NCBI GenBank assembly: GCA_025980625.1
Contig: JAICXG010000004.1
Coordinates: 1-29,615 of the forward strand
Source of the DNA: Chthoniobacterales bacterium
GTDB lineage: Bacteria > Verrucomicrobiota > Verrucomicrobiia > Chthoniobacterales > UBA10450
Length of the DNA: 29,615 nucleotides
Reading direction: 5' to 3'
Shown: positions 15,629 through 24,226 of the stretch, in pieces
Layout: the number at the start of each line of letters is the position of its first letter
Numbering within the stretch: the first letter of the stretch is position 1
Notes under the pieces: generated by a model
Database searches by the model: none
What the model was told of the DNA's origin: nothing
The model's input: the letters and a program-made list of their open reading frames with translations, nothing else
Position numbers and translations under genes: made by a program

Positions 15629-15867
15629 TCGAAAAAGGGAAGCCACCGTAGGACGCACCCCCGTCCGTCGCAATCAATTTTTCAGCCGCGAGCAGACGCA
15701 GCCCGCCGCTTCGTAACAACTCCGACAGGAAAAAAATGAATGCGGCAATCTGCATCGCGGTCTCAACAAACGATGAGAACAACGGCTGGCAAAGGCGGCG
15801 CCGATTGCGGCCCGAATCCTGCATGCGTATTATTTCCTGAAGGGACAGAACAAGGGACACCACGGGA

Positions 15868-17559
15868 ATGAGCGACGAATGGAACCAGAACCCCGGACGC
15901 TACGGCGCGCCTAACGACGAGGGACAGATCAGCCTGCTCGAGGCTTTCGATCGCGCGGTCGCGCTCCTGCCGCCGGATAATTTTGCTCGCGACCGATTGA
16001 TGGCGCTGCGCGCCGAGATCGCGGCCCAGGAAGAGATGGTCGGCGACGCGCGCGAGATGATTGAGAAGCTCGAGCAGGTGATCAAGAAGGTCACCTCGCC
16101 GGCCAATCGGATCGGAACTTTTCTCGGCAGCCCGGAGCGCGACACGGCGCAGATCGTGGTCGGCGGCGCTGATTATTACTGCAATGTCGATCCCCGCATC
16201 AGCCTGGCGAGATTGCAAAAAGGCACCCGCGTCCTCGTGAATGAAGCTTATGTCATCGTGGGCGATCTCGGCTTCGAAACGGCCGGACCAGTGACGAAAA
16301 TTGCGGAAGTCCTGAGCGACGATCGGCTGCGCGTCGGGGCCGAGCACGGGACGCAGTCGTTAGTCCTGCAACGTTCCGCGCAACTGACGAAGACGCCGTT
16401 AAAGGCGGGCGACGACGTGCGGGTGGATGCAAATTATCGCGTCGCGCTCGAGCTGCTCGCGACCCCGCAGTCGCGCGATCATTATCTCGATATCGTGCCC
16501 GATCTTCCGTGGGAAAAAGTGGGTGGCCAGGAGGAAGCGCTCCAGGCGATCCGGGACGCGATCGAGCTCCCGCTTTTACACGAGGAACTTTTCCAAAAAT
16601 TCCAGCACGCGACGCCGAAAGGCTTTCTTCTCTACGGCCCGCCGGGCTGCGGCAAGACACTGATCGGCAAAGCCACCGCCTTCAACCTGACGAAGCAATT
16701 GCGGAACAAATCAGGCGCCGACATGCGCGAATATTTCATGCACATCAAAGGCCCCGAGATCCTCAATATGTGGGTCGGCGAATCGGAGCGGATGGTGCGG
16801 GAAATCTTCGCCACCGCGCGCGAGAAACGGCGCGAGGGTTACATGCCCTTCCTCTTCATCGACGAAGCCGAAAGCATTCTCGGAACGCGGCGCGCTTCGC
16901 GTTACTCGAGCATTCTCTCCACGCTGGTGCCGATGTTTTGCACCGAAATGGATGGGATCGATTCGCTCAACGAAGTCGTAATCATCCTCGCTTCAAACCG
17001 GGCCGACCTGATCGATCCCGCCATCCTGCGCCCGGGCCGGATTGATCGCAAAATCAAGGTGAACCGGCCTAACAAAACCGGCGCGCGCGAGATTTATCGC
17101 ATTTATCTGACAGACAATCTGCCCTACGACAGCGGGATTATTGAAGGGGCCGAGTCAAAGGCAGCCGCGATCGAGGCACTGATCGATCGATCGCTCGAGA
17201 CTCAATTCGCGAAGCGCGAGGAGAATCGTCTGCTCGAAGTCACGCTGCGAAGCGGGCGCAAGGAAGCGCTTTATCGCAGTGACGTGATCAGCGGGGCGAT
17301 CATCGCCTCGGTGGTGGAACGTGCCAAAGCGATGGCAATCAAGCGTTCGATTGCGAGCGGAAATGAGGAAGGAATCAGCGAGGCCGATCTTCAGGTCGCA
17401 TTCAACGCCGAGTACCTCGAGAACGAGATTCTGCCGGCGACCGATATCACCGAAGACTGGCTCAAGCTGATCGATTACGATCCCGACAACGTGGTGAAGA
17501 TTTCGCCCGTGCGACTGATCGATCGCGCGAAAGCAAAGCCGAGCTCCGGCGTGATCTAG
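15868..17559 (+). CDS. ARC/Mpa-like proteasomal AAA+ ATPase
   Basis: A 563-residue hexameric AAA+ unfoldase of the ARC/Mpa family, which feeds pupylated substrates into the 20S proteasome in actinobacteria. An N-terminal coiled-coil (about residues 27-72) precedes OB-fold interdomain repeats (about 75-200) with TSPANRIGTFLG and VNEAYVIVGDLG. The AAA+ module follows, with Walker A GPPGCGKT (257-264), pore-region sequence and Walker B FLFIDE (328-333), and the ASNRADLIDPAILRPGRID segment with arginine finger. The C-terminus ends SSGVI and lacks the Gly-Gln-Tyr-Leu tail that Mpa uses to dock on the proteasome. No pup, dop, pafA or proteasome subunit gene is in the window. AAGGGAC lies 10 nt before the ATG. 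A repeat word (15909) falls in codons 14-17. Confidence 0.88.
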   Translation: MSDEWNQNPGRYGAPNDEGQISLLEAFDRAVALLPPDNFARDRLMALRAEIAAQEEMVGDAREMIEKLEQVIKKVTSPANRIGTFLGSPERDTAQIVVGGADYYCNVDPRISLARLQKGTRVLVNEAYVIVGDLGFETAGPVTKIAEVLSDDRLRVGAEHGTQSLVLQRSAQLTKTPLKAGDDVRVDANYRVALELLATPQSRDHYLDIVPDLPWEKVGGQEEALQAIRDAIELPLLHEELFQKFQHATPKGFLLYGPPGCGKTLIGKATAFNLTKQLRNKSGADMREYFMHIKGPEILNMWVGESERMVREIFATAREKRREGYMPFLFIDEAESILGTRRASRYSSILSTLVPMFCTEMDGIDSLNEVVIILASNRADLIDPAILRPGRIDRKIKVNRPNKTGAREIYRIYLTDNLPYDSGIIEGAESKAAAIEALIDRSLETQFAKREENRLLEVTLRSGRKEALYRSDVISGAIIASVVERAKAMAIKRSIASGNEEGISEADLQVAFNAEYLENEILPATDITEDWLKLIDYDPDNVVKISPVRLIDRAKAKPSSGVI

Positions 17560-17631
17560 TCCGGCGCGAAGAAGTTGGAGCCGCGGATTTTCTCTCGCGC
17601 GCGCCTGCTTTTGCGTGGATAAAACACGGCG

Positions 17632-19320
17632 ATGAAAATCACGCCGATTGCATTTACGCTCGCTCTTCTCACCGCTTCCGCGGTCATGACACCGGCTCGA
17701 GAAATCCACCAACCGGACATCGCGAAACTCAAGCAGATGATGGCCAACTTCGCCCCGACCGAGATTAAGGTCGACCTGTCGAAGCTCTCGCCTAACGACC
17801 GAAAGGTCCTGGCCCGGCTGGTTGAAGCTTCGCAAATCATTGACGGCATTTTCTTGCGCCAGGATTGGGCGGGAAATCCTGCCATGCTCCTCGATCTGAC
17901 TGCCGACCAAAGTCCCGAGGGCCAGGCGCGTCTCCATTATTTCCGCCTCAACAAAGGACCATGGTCGCGCCAGTATCATAACGCCCCCTTTGTCATCGGC
18001 GCGCCGCAGAAGCCGCCCGGCGCCGGCTTTTACCCACTCGACGCGACCAAGGCTGAGATCGAGAACTGGATTAAATCGTTGCCCGCCGACGAACAGGAGC
18101 GCGCGAAAGATTTTTTCACGGTGGTACGGCGGAAGCAGGACAAATCGCTTACTCTTATCCCCTATAACATCGAATACCAAGGTGAGTTAAGCATTGCCGC
18201 CGAGTTCCTGCGCGAAGCGGCCAAGCTGGCAAGCGAGCCAACTCTCGAACGTTTCCTCACGGCCCGCGCCGACGCTTTTTCAAGCAATGACTACTATGAG
18301 AGTGACATCGCCTGGATGGAATTGAAGGGCGCGATCGAGCCGACCATCGGGCCTTACGAAGTCTATGAGGACGAGTGGTTCAATTACAAGGCGGCTTTTG
18401 AGTCTTTCATCACTGTGCTCGACGAGGAAGAAAGCGCCAAGCTCGACAAATACTCCGGTCAGTTACAGGACATCGAGAACCACCTCCCAATCGACCCGAA
18501 GTATCGCAACCCGAAGCTGGGCGCGCTCGCGCCGATGGTGGTAGTGAACGAACTCTACTGTGCGGGTGACGCCAATCATGGCGTCCAGACCGCAGCTTTT
18601 AATTTACCTAACGACGAAAGGGTAACCCGTGAGAAGGGCTCGAAACGGGTCATGCTCAAGAACGTGCAGGACGCAAAGTTCGCCAAGACCCTGATCCCTA
18701 TCTCAAAGATCGTGCTTTCGCCGGTCGATCAAAAGGAGGTCTCCTTCGATCCCTTCTTTACGCAAATTGTCGTGCACGAGCTGATGCACGGGCTCGGACC
18801 TCACGATGTCACAGTCAACGGGCGGCAGTCAACGGTGCGCCAGGAGTTAAAAGAGACCTACAGCGCGCTGGAGGAAGCAAAGGCGGATATCTCCAGCCTG
18901 TTCGCGATTCAGTACATGATTGACAAGGGAGTCCTGCCGAAGTCGCTCGAGCGTCCACTCTACACGACTTATCTCGCGTCGAGCTTTCGCACGATTCGTT
19001 TCGGAACGAGCGAAGCGCATGGCCGCGGCATGGTCGTTCAGGTCAACTATCTGCTCGATCACGGCGGCTTTGTGGCGCAGAATGACGGCACCTTCTCGGT
19101 CAACCTTGATAAAATTAAAGAAGCGGTGAAAGGACTCACTCACGATATCATGACTGTGCAAGCGGAAGGCAATTACGACACGGCGAAGGCGATGCTGCCG
19201 CACCTTGGAAATTCGATCAGACCCGAAGTCGAGCGCGCGCTCAACAAGTTGCGCGGTTTGCCAATCGATATCGAGCCGAAGTTCACGACTGCCGAGCAAC
19301 TCGTGCGCGAGAATCCTTGA
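17632..19320 (+). CDS. Exported M49 (dipeptidyl-peptidase III-like) metallopeptidase
   Basis: A 562-residue exported protein: a signal peptide (residues 1-22) followed by an M49-type zinc peptidase. The zinc site HELMHGLGPH (His382, Glu383, His386) and the second motif SALEEAKADIS (Glu414/Glu415) match the subfamily that includes the peptidase domain of plant NUDT3-type proteins, where HExxH replaces the HExxGH of animal DPP III. It probably removes dipeptides from peptide N-termini in the periplasm. It starts 72 bp after the ARC-like ATPase and is followed 7 nt later by the DUF885 gene, so the last two form a transcription unit. Two repeat words (17790 and near-match 18606) encode Pro-Asn-Asp. 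Confidence 0.8.
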   Translation: MKITPIAFTLALLTASAVMTPAREIHQPDIAKLKQMMANFAPTEIKVDLSKLSPNDRKVLARLVEASQIIDGIFLRQDWAGNPAMLLDLTADQSPEGQARLHYFRLNKGPWSRQYHNAPFVIGAPQKPPGAGFYPLDATKAEIENWIKSLPADEQERAKDFFTVVRRKQDKSLTLIPYNIEYQGELSIAAEFLREAAKLASEPTLERFLTARADAFSSNDYYESDIAWMELKGAIEPTIGPYEVYEDEWFNYKAAFESFITVLDEEESAKLDKYSGQLQDIENHLPIDPKYRNPKLGALAPMVVVNELYCAGDANHGVQTAAFNLPNDERVTREKGSKRVMLKNVQDAKFAKTLIPISKIVLSPVDQKEVSFDPFFTQIVVHELMHGLGPHDVTVNGRQSTVRQELKETYSALEEAKADISSLFAIQYMIDKGVLPKSLERPLYTTYLASSFRTIRFGTSEAHGRGMVVQVNYLLDHGGFVAQNDGTFSVNLDKIKEAVKGLTHDIMTVQAEGNYDTAKAMLPHLGNSIRPEVERALNKLRGLPIDIEPKFTTAEQLVRENP

Positions 19321-19327
19321 AACGACC

Positions 19328-21115
19328 ATGAGACTGACTTGCAAGGCGGGACTCCTGGTAATGCTCGGCGCAAATGCGTTTGCGCAGGCGGCTCCACAAG
19401 GAACGCCAGACTTATCGAAAAAGGCATTAATCACGAGAGCCACGCCGGTCCTTAAAACTGTGAAACCCGCCGAACCGATGATGCTGCATAAGCTGGCCGA
19501 CGAGTTCTACGCCTGGCGCAACGAGCAGTTCCCAGTGCGGAGCAGTGACGCCGCCCTTCATACCTGGGATGATCGGCTGACTGATTACAGCCGGGCGAAA
19601 ATCGCGGAACGGGCGGAGCACATTCGCGATCTGCTGGCGAAAGTGAACGCGATGCAAACCGCGACCTGGCCGAAAGATGAGCGGATTGATTGGATTCTTT
19701 TCCGTTCGGAGCTCGAGAGCTATGCCTTCGACGATCGCGTCTGGCATTCGACTGCGCGCGATCCGCAGACTTATGTCGGCGAATGCAGCAACGCTATTTT
19801 TTCGCTCCTGAAAAAGGAGTATGACACGCCGCAAAATCGTGCCCGCTCGGCAACCGCACGTTTGCGCGCGATGCCCGCCATGCTCGAGCAGGGAAAGGGT
19901 AACCTCACTCAACCGGTACGACTTTTCGCGCAGCTCGCGATTGCCTCCGCCCGGGCGATTGATCCGCTCTTCAACGATAGCCTAATGACTCTGGCGAAAG
20001 AGCTTTCGCCTAACGAGCATAAGGACCTGACGCGGGCGCGCGATGCCGCCTTGCAGGCGATTCACGCTTTCGCCGATTATCTGGAACAGCGTCTGCCGCA
20101 GATGGTGGCCTTCGCTCCGATGGGAGAGAAGAACTACAACTGGTATCTGCACAACGTCCTGCTCTTGCCGCTTGATGGGAACGAGGTTGAGATGGTCGGG
20201 CGGGTGGAATTGGCGCAGTATCGCGCTTATGAGGCATGGCTGCCCGATCCTTCCCTGGCTGATCCCAATCCACAGCGAAGCCACAATATCCCATCCGATC
20301 AGGCGGCATTTCTCAAAGCTTACGAAAATCGCGAGGCTGAGATGATTCAGTTTCTTAAGGAGCACCGACTGGTCACACTCCCATCTTATCTTGGGAAATT
20401 TGAAATCCGTCAGTTACCCGAGGCGTTCAAGCCCACGAGTCCCGGCGGGTTCATGAATCCGCCAGGTGTCTACGATAAGGATCCGACCGGGTTTTACTTC
20501 ATCCCGACTTACAATCCGGAGTCGAAGAATTTTTACATTCGCGCCGCGATCGAGGACCCGCGGCCGATCCTTGGGCATGAAGGTATTCCGGGACACTTCC
20601 TGCAGCTCTCAATCGCGAACCATTTGCCCGATGAAATTCGCCGGCAGCATGAGGACACAGTTTTTACCGAAGGCTGGGCTCTCTACGGCGAGGAAATGCT
20701 CCTCCGCGAAGGCTTATATCCGGTGGACTCGGCATCGGCCGGCCAAATCCTGCGGCTGGCGCGTTATCGCTCCGCCCGGATCGGCGTTGATGTCAATCTG
20801 CACACCGGCAAATGGAGCTTTGAGCAGGCGGTCAAATATTTCATGGAAGCCGGCGGACTGGATCGCGAGGCGGCGGAAGGCGAAGCGGCCGGCGCGGCAT
20901 CCAATCCAACGCAAAAGATCAGCTACATCATCGGGAAATGGCAGATCATGCAGTTGTTAGGCCGGTATCGCGACAAGATGGGAAGTAACTTCCGCCTCGG
21001 TGAGTTTCACGACGAACTGATTAGTCACGGGAGTCTGCCGCTCTCGGTGATTGAGTGGATCATGCTTGATGATCCTTCAGCCGTGGAGAAGGCGCTCCAG
21101 CCCCCAGGCGGTTAA
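19328..21115 (+). CDS. Exported DUF885 family protein (probable metallopeptidase)
   Basis: A 595-residue exported protein of the DUF885 family. A signal peptide (about residues 1-22) precedes a long helical domain and the family signatures HEGIPGHFLQ (from His417) and TEGWALYGEEM (Glu448), which resemble a HExxxGH plus Glu zinc site. Members are generally regarded as putative zinc carboxypeptidases or lipoproteins of unclear substrate. The open frame extends upstream to 19205 but overlaps the M49 gene; the ATG at 19328 gives a signal peptide and lies 7 nt after the previous stop. The stop overlaps that of the convergent TPR gene. Repeat words are at 20008 (Pro-Asn-Glu) and, as a one-mismatch reverse copy, at 20954. 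Confidence 0.85.
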   Translation: MRLTCKAGLLVMLGANAFAQAAPQGTPDLSKKALITRATPVLKTVKPAEPMMLHKLADEFYAWRNEQFPVRSSDAALHTWDDRLTDYSRAKIAERAEHIRDLLAKVNAMQTATWPKDERIDWILFRSELESYAFDDRVWHSTARDPQTYVGECSNAIFSLLKKEYDTPQNRARSATARLRAMPAMLEQGKGNLTQPVRLFAQLAIASARAIDPLFNDSLMTLAKELSPNEHKDLTRARDAALQAIHAFADYLEQRLPQMVAFAPMGEKNYNWYLHNVLLLPLDGNEVEMVGRVELAQYRAYEAWLPDPSLADPNPQRSHNIPSDQAAFLKAYENREAEMIQFLKEHRLVTLPSYLGKFEIRQLPEAFKPTSPGGFMNPPGVYDKDPTGFYFIPTYNPESKNFYIRAAIEDPRPILGHEGIPGHFLQLSIANHLPDEIRRQHEDTVFTEGWALYGEEMLLREGLYPVDSASAGQILRLARYRSARIGVDVNLHTGKWSFEQAVKYFMEAGGLDREAAEGEAAGAASNPTQKISYIIGKWQIMQLLGRYRDKMGSNFRLGEFHDELISHGSLPLSVIEWIMLDDPSAVEKALQPPGG

Positions 21116-21963
21116 GGCTTCTTTGGCTGGGACGTTGGGGTTTTCTCCGGCGGCATGGTGCGGCGGTATTGCCTGGGAGTAGGAGTGGGCGTTGCGTTTG
21201 CCTTGTTAATTTCGTACTCGAGGCGAGCTTTGCGGTTCTTAGCTTCGTCGTTGTTCGGATCCATGCCGAGCACGTTGTTTACGTCAGCCAGTCCCTGCGG
21301 GTAGTCACGCGCCAGCTCATAGACATAGCTGCGATGGAGATAGGCGTCCTTGTCTTTGGGGTTGTCTTTGATGATCTTAGTATAATCGGCAATCGCTTTA
21401 TCGTATTGCTTCATGTTCCAGTAGGCAAAGGCGCGCCGGTCGAGGATCGGGTCATCGTTTTCCTTTTGCTTGAGAACCACGTCGTAATCGTCAATCGCCT
21501 GCTGCCATTGCTTGGTTTGCAGGTAGGCAAAGGCGCGAAAGCGATGCGCCGGCACGTTCGTCTCCTTATCTTCTTTGATGGCGTGGTTTAAATCCTCAAT
21601 CGCCTTGTCGTATTTCTGCTGCGAGATATAGACGATCCCGCGGTTCATGTAACCGGCAAGGTTGTTCGGTTCGACCTCGATCGCCTTGCTGAAAGAGTTG
21701 GCCGCATCGTCCAGTTTGCCCGCGCCTTTGTAGGCAAGGCCAAGGTTGATATGGTTGTTCGCTTGTTTCGGATCTGCGTCGACCGCCTTCTTGAACAGCT
21801 CAACTGCCTTGTCCCATTGCTTGTTCTTGGCGGCTTTTCTTCCTTCAACCGCATATTTGTAAGCTTCTGCTTGATCCGCATGGGCGACGGTGGGGAGTCC
21901 GACCGCCAGGAGAACCGATGCCGCCGCGGCGAACGCCGCAAATTGAGGTTTGGAAATTTTCAT
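21112..21963 (-). CDS. Exported TPR repeat protein
   Basis: A 283-residue protein with a signal peptide ending near AHA-DQ (about residue 29), followed by six or more TPR units (for example WDKAVELFKKAVDADPK, LDDAANSFSKAIEVEPN, YDKAIEDLNHAIKED and YDKAIADYTKIIKDNPK) and a Thr-Pro-rich basic tail. Unlike the TPR protein at 8873, there is no C-terminal membrane helix, so a soluble periplasmic scaffold is likely. The ATG at 21963 is chosen because the extension to 22053 precedes the signal peptide. The stop codon overlaps that of the convergent DUF885 gene within TTAA, leaving no intergenic terminator. Confidence 0.8.
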   Translation of the reverse strand: MKISKPQFAAFAAAASVLLAVGLPTVAHADQAEAYKYAVEGRKAAKNKQWDKAVELFKKAVDADPKQANNHINLGLAYKGAGKLDDAANSFSKAIEVEPNNLAGYMNRGIVYISQQKYDKAIEDLNHAIKEDKETNVPAHRFRAFAYLQTKQWQQAIDDYDVVLKQKENDDPILDRRAFAYWNMKQYDKAIADYTKIIKDNPKDKDAYLHRSYVYELARDYPQGLADVNNVLGMDPNNDEAKNRKARLEYEINKANATPTPTPRQYRRTMPPEKTPTSQPKKP

Positions 21964-22054
21964 AAACGAATGCTTGCCTAGTAAATACGAGCGAGCGGGC
22001 ACTTTGGTCGCAAGAAATTCCGCCTGCAAGTGGAAGCTGCCGTGCCCCGGCAAT

Positions 22055-22867
22055 TTACGAGCGCGCGGTTTCCGCAGCCGGCAGCGGGCCGGGCTCGTTC
22101 ACGCGCTGGATGCGCAGAGCGGTGCCGGTCGCCTCGTCGATCTCGAGGAGCACGCCGCAAAGGCGCACCTCCCCCGCCGCGATCGGCAAACTTGCAGGGA
22201 GATTCGAGAGAAAACGGCCGACGATCGAATCAATCGTGCGCCCGAGGATCGAATGCACCGGGCCGCACATCCCGGCATCGCAGATGAAGGCGGTGCCGCC
22301 CGGAAAAATCTGCTCGTCGGCCGTCTGGACGTGCGTGTGGGTGCCGAGCACGGCCGAGACCCGCCCGTCGAGATAGCGCCCGAGCGCGATTTTTTCGCTT
22401 GTCGTTTCCCCGTGCGCGTCGACCACGATAACTGGCGTTTGCTGGCGCATCTCGGCAACGGCCGCATCCAGCATCGGGAAGGGATTGTCCAGAATCGGCT
22501 GCATGAAAGTGCGCGCCTGCACATTGATCACCCCGATTTTGCCCTTTGCCGTCTCGAGCACGATCGTGCCCGCGCCTGGCGCGCCGGGTGGGTAATTAAG
22601 CGGCCGCAAAAGGCGCGGCTCGATCTCGAAAAAAGGCAAAATTTCCTTCCGATCCCAGACATGATCACCCGTCGTAATGACCGACGCACCGGCACGCAGC
22701 AGGTCAATCGCGAGCTTGGGTGTAATCCCACGGCCGGCGGCCGCATTCTCGCCATTTACAACGACGAAATCGAGCGCCCAGTCGCGCTTCCATTCCGGCA
22801 GCCGCGCGATCAGGGCGCTGCGTCCCGGTTCGCCGACGACGTCGCCGAGGAAAAGAAGTCTGAGCAT
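22055..22867 (-). CDS. YmdB-type metallophosphoesterase
   Basis: A 270-residue cytoplasmic metallophosphoesterase of the YmdB/TIGR00282 family, whose studied members hydrolyse cyclic nucleotides. Metal-binding motifs occur in order: FLGDVVGEPGR at the start, VNGENAAAGRG, TTGDHVWDRKE, VDAHGETTSEK and GTHTHVQTADE, followed by MCGPVHSILG. Length is standard. In many bacteria the gene neighbours rny (RNase Y), but here it does not. It is divergent from the amidase with only 38 bp between start codons. Confidence 0.92.
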   Translation of the reverse strand: MLRLLFLGDVVGEPGRSALIARLPEWKRDWALDFVVVNGENAAAGRGITPKLAIDLLRAGASVITTGDHVWDRKEILPFFEIEPRLLRPLNYPPGAPGAGTIVLETAKGKIGVINVQARTFMQPILDNPFPMLDAAVAEMRQQTPVIVVDAHGETTSEKIALGRYLDGRVSAVLGTHTHVQTADEQIFPGGTAFICDAGMCGPVHSILGRTIDSIVGRFLSNLPASLPIAAGEVRLCGVLLEIDEATGTALRIQRVNEPGPLPAAETARS

Positions 22868-22905
22868 CCGCCGATCATCGTATTAAATTCGCCAATCCCA
22901 AATTG

Positions 22906-24210
22906 ATGTTTCGCTCTCTCGTCCTGCGTGGGCTCGCGCTTGTGCTGGTTTCTGGTTTGCCGGCCGCTCGCGCGCTCGAAACAGAGTTGCCTAACGAAGC
23001 GGCGACGCACCTGAGCACGCTCGGTCGCGCCCCCGATTGGAGCGAGCTGGACCAGTATCAATCGACCATCACGCACGACGAGTTCGTGCATCTGCTCGAT
23101 TTTGTTTACGCCACGCATGGTTACAGCGGTGACCTGATCAAAGTCGAGGCGGAGGAGGCGCGCATTCTCACAAAAGATGGGACGGAGGATTATTTCGTTC
23201 TCCAATTTGCCAAAAGTCCGAGCGACCGGCTGCCACTCGTCCATTGGGGGAGCGCGCCCGACAAGCTTCCGCGCGCCACGGGGGACAAGCCGCTCGCCGG
23301 CTTTCACATCGCGCTCGACCCCGGGCATCTCGGCGGCGAGTGGGCGAAAATGGAGGAACGCTGGTTCAAGATCGGCGAGGCCGCCCCGGTGCGAGAAGGC
23401 GACCTGACTCTGCGCGTCGCGCAAATGCTCAAGCCGCGGCTGGAGTCGTTAGGCGCGAAAGTCAGTCTGGTGCGGAACAACTCGGAACCGACGACACCGT
23501 ATCGCCCGTCGGATTTTGAAGAGATCGCCCGGCGCTTGTTGCAGGAGGCCGGAATTGCCGACCCGCGGGAAAATTTCGACGGCCCGGCCGATCCGGAAAA
23601 AGAGAAGACGATCGCCTGGCAGCGCGAACTGCTCTTTTATCGGAACAGCGAAATCCGGCGGCGCGCCAGCCTGGTCAATTACCAATTGCAGCCGGACCTT
23701 GTCCTTTGCCTGCATTTTAACGCCGAGCCGTGGGGCGACCCTAATGATCCGACGCTCTCGGAAAAGAACCACCTCCATCTTCTCGTCAACGGCTCCTATT
23801 TGCCTAACGAGATCGAACTTGATGACGAGCGCTGCGAGATGTTGCACAAACTCCTGAGCCGCTCCTTTCCCGAAGAACTGGCGATGGCCGAGGCGATGGC
23901 CACGACGATGGCGAAAGCAACCGGCCTGCCGCCTTACCGTTACAAGACCGAGAATGTCACTTCGATCGGCGCGACCGGTTATGTTTACGCGCGCAACCTG
24001 ATGGCGACGCGACTCTATCGTTGCCCGACCGTTTACCTCGAGCCGTACGTGATGAACAGCGAGGAGGTTTTCGAGCGGGTAAAGGCGGGCGATTACGAAG
24101 GGCTGAAGCTAATCGCGGGGAAGAAACGGCCGAGCATTTTTCGCGAGTATGTCGACGGTGTAGTCGAAGGCCTGATGGCCTATTTCAAAGACACGCGCCC
24201 TTTGCGATAA
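22906..24210 (+). CDS. Exported N-acetylmuramoyl-L-alanine amidase (Amidase_3-like)
   Basis: A 434-residue exported protein with an N-terminal signal sequence (about residues 5-20), a helical N-domain and a zinc amidase domain. Expected zinc-site residues are visible: His141 in IALDPGHLGGE, Glu164 in REGDLTL, His270 in LCLHFNAEPWG, and catalytic Glu379 in VYLEPYVMN. The fold matches Amidase_3 enzymes that cut the bond between MurNAc and the stem peptide, although the insertions are longer than in AmiC. It probably remodels peptidoglycan. The start is the ATG at 22906 (a TTG directly precedes it). Repeat words are at 22989 and 23802 (Pro-Asn-Glu) and reversed at 23456 (Ser-Leu-Gly). Confidence 0.82.
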   Translation: MFRSLVLRGLALVLVSGLPAARALETELPNEAATHLSTLGRAPDWSELDQYQSTITHDEFVHLLDFVYATHGYSGDLIKVEAEEARILTKDGTEDYFVLQFAKSPSDRLPLVHWGSAPDKLPRATGDKPLAGFHIALDPGHLGGEWAKMEERWFKIGEAAPVREGDLTLRVAQMLKPRLESLGAKVSLVRNNSEPTTPYRPSDFEEIARRLLQEAGIADPRENFDGPADPEKEKTIAWQRELLFYRNSEIRRRASLVNYQLQPDLVLCLHFNAEPWGDPNDPTLSEKNHLHLLVNGSYLPNEIELDDERCEMLHKLLSRSFPEELAMAEAMATTMAKATGLPPYRYKTENVTSIGATGYVYARNLMATRLYRCPTVYLEPYVMNSEEVFERVKAGDYEGLKLIAGKKRPSIFREYVDGVVEGLMAYFKDTRPLR

Positions 24211-24226
24211 ACAACGAGTCGCGCAC

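Noticed and set aside
15606..15863. Minus-strand open frame between tRNA-Asp and the ARC-like ATPase
   Set aside because: It overlaps the tRNA gene, has no family resemblance apart from a short hydrophobic stretch, and no clear start.
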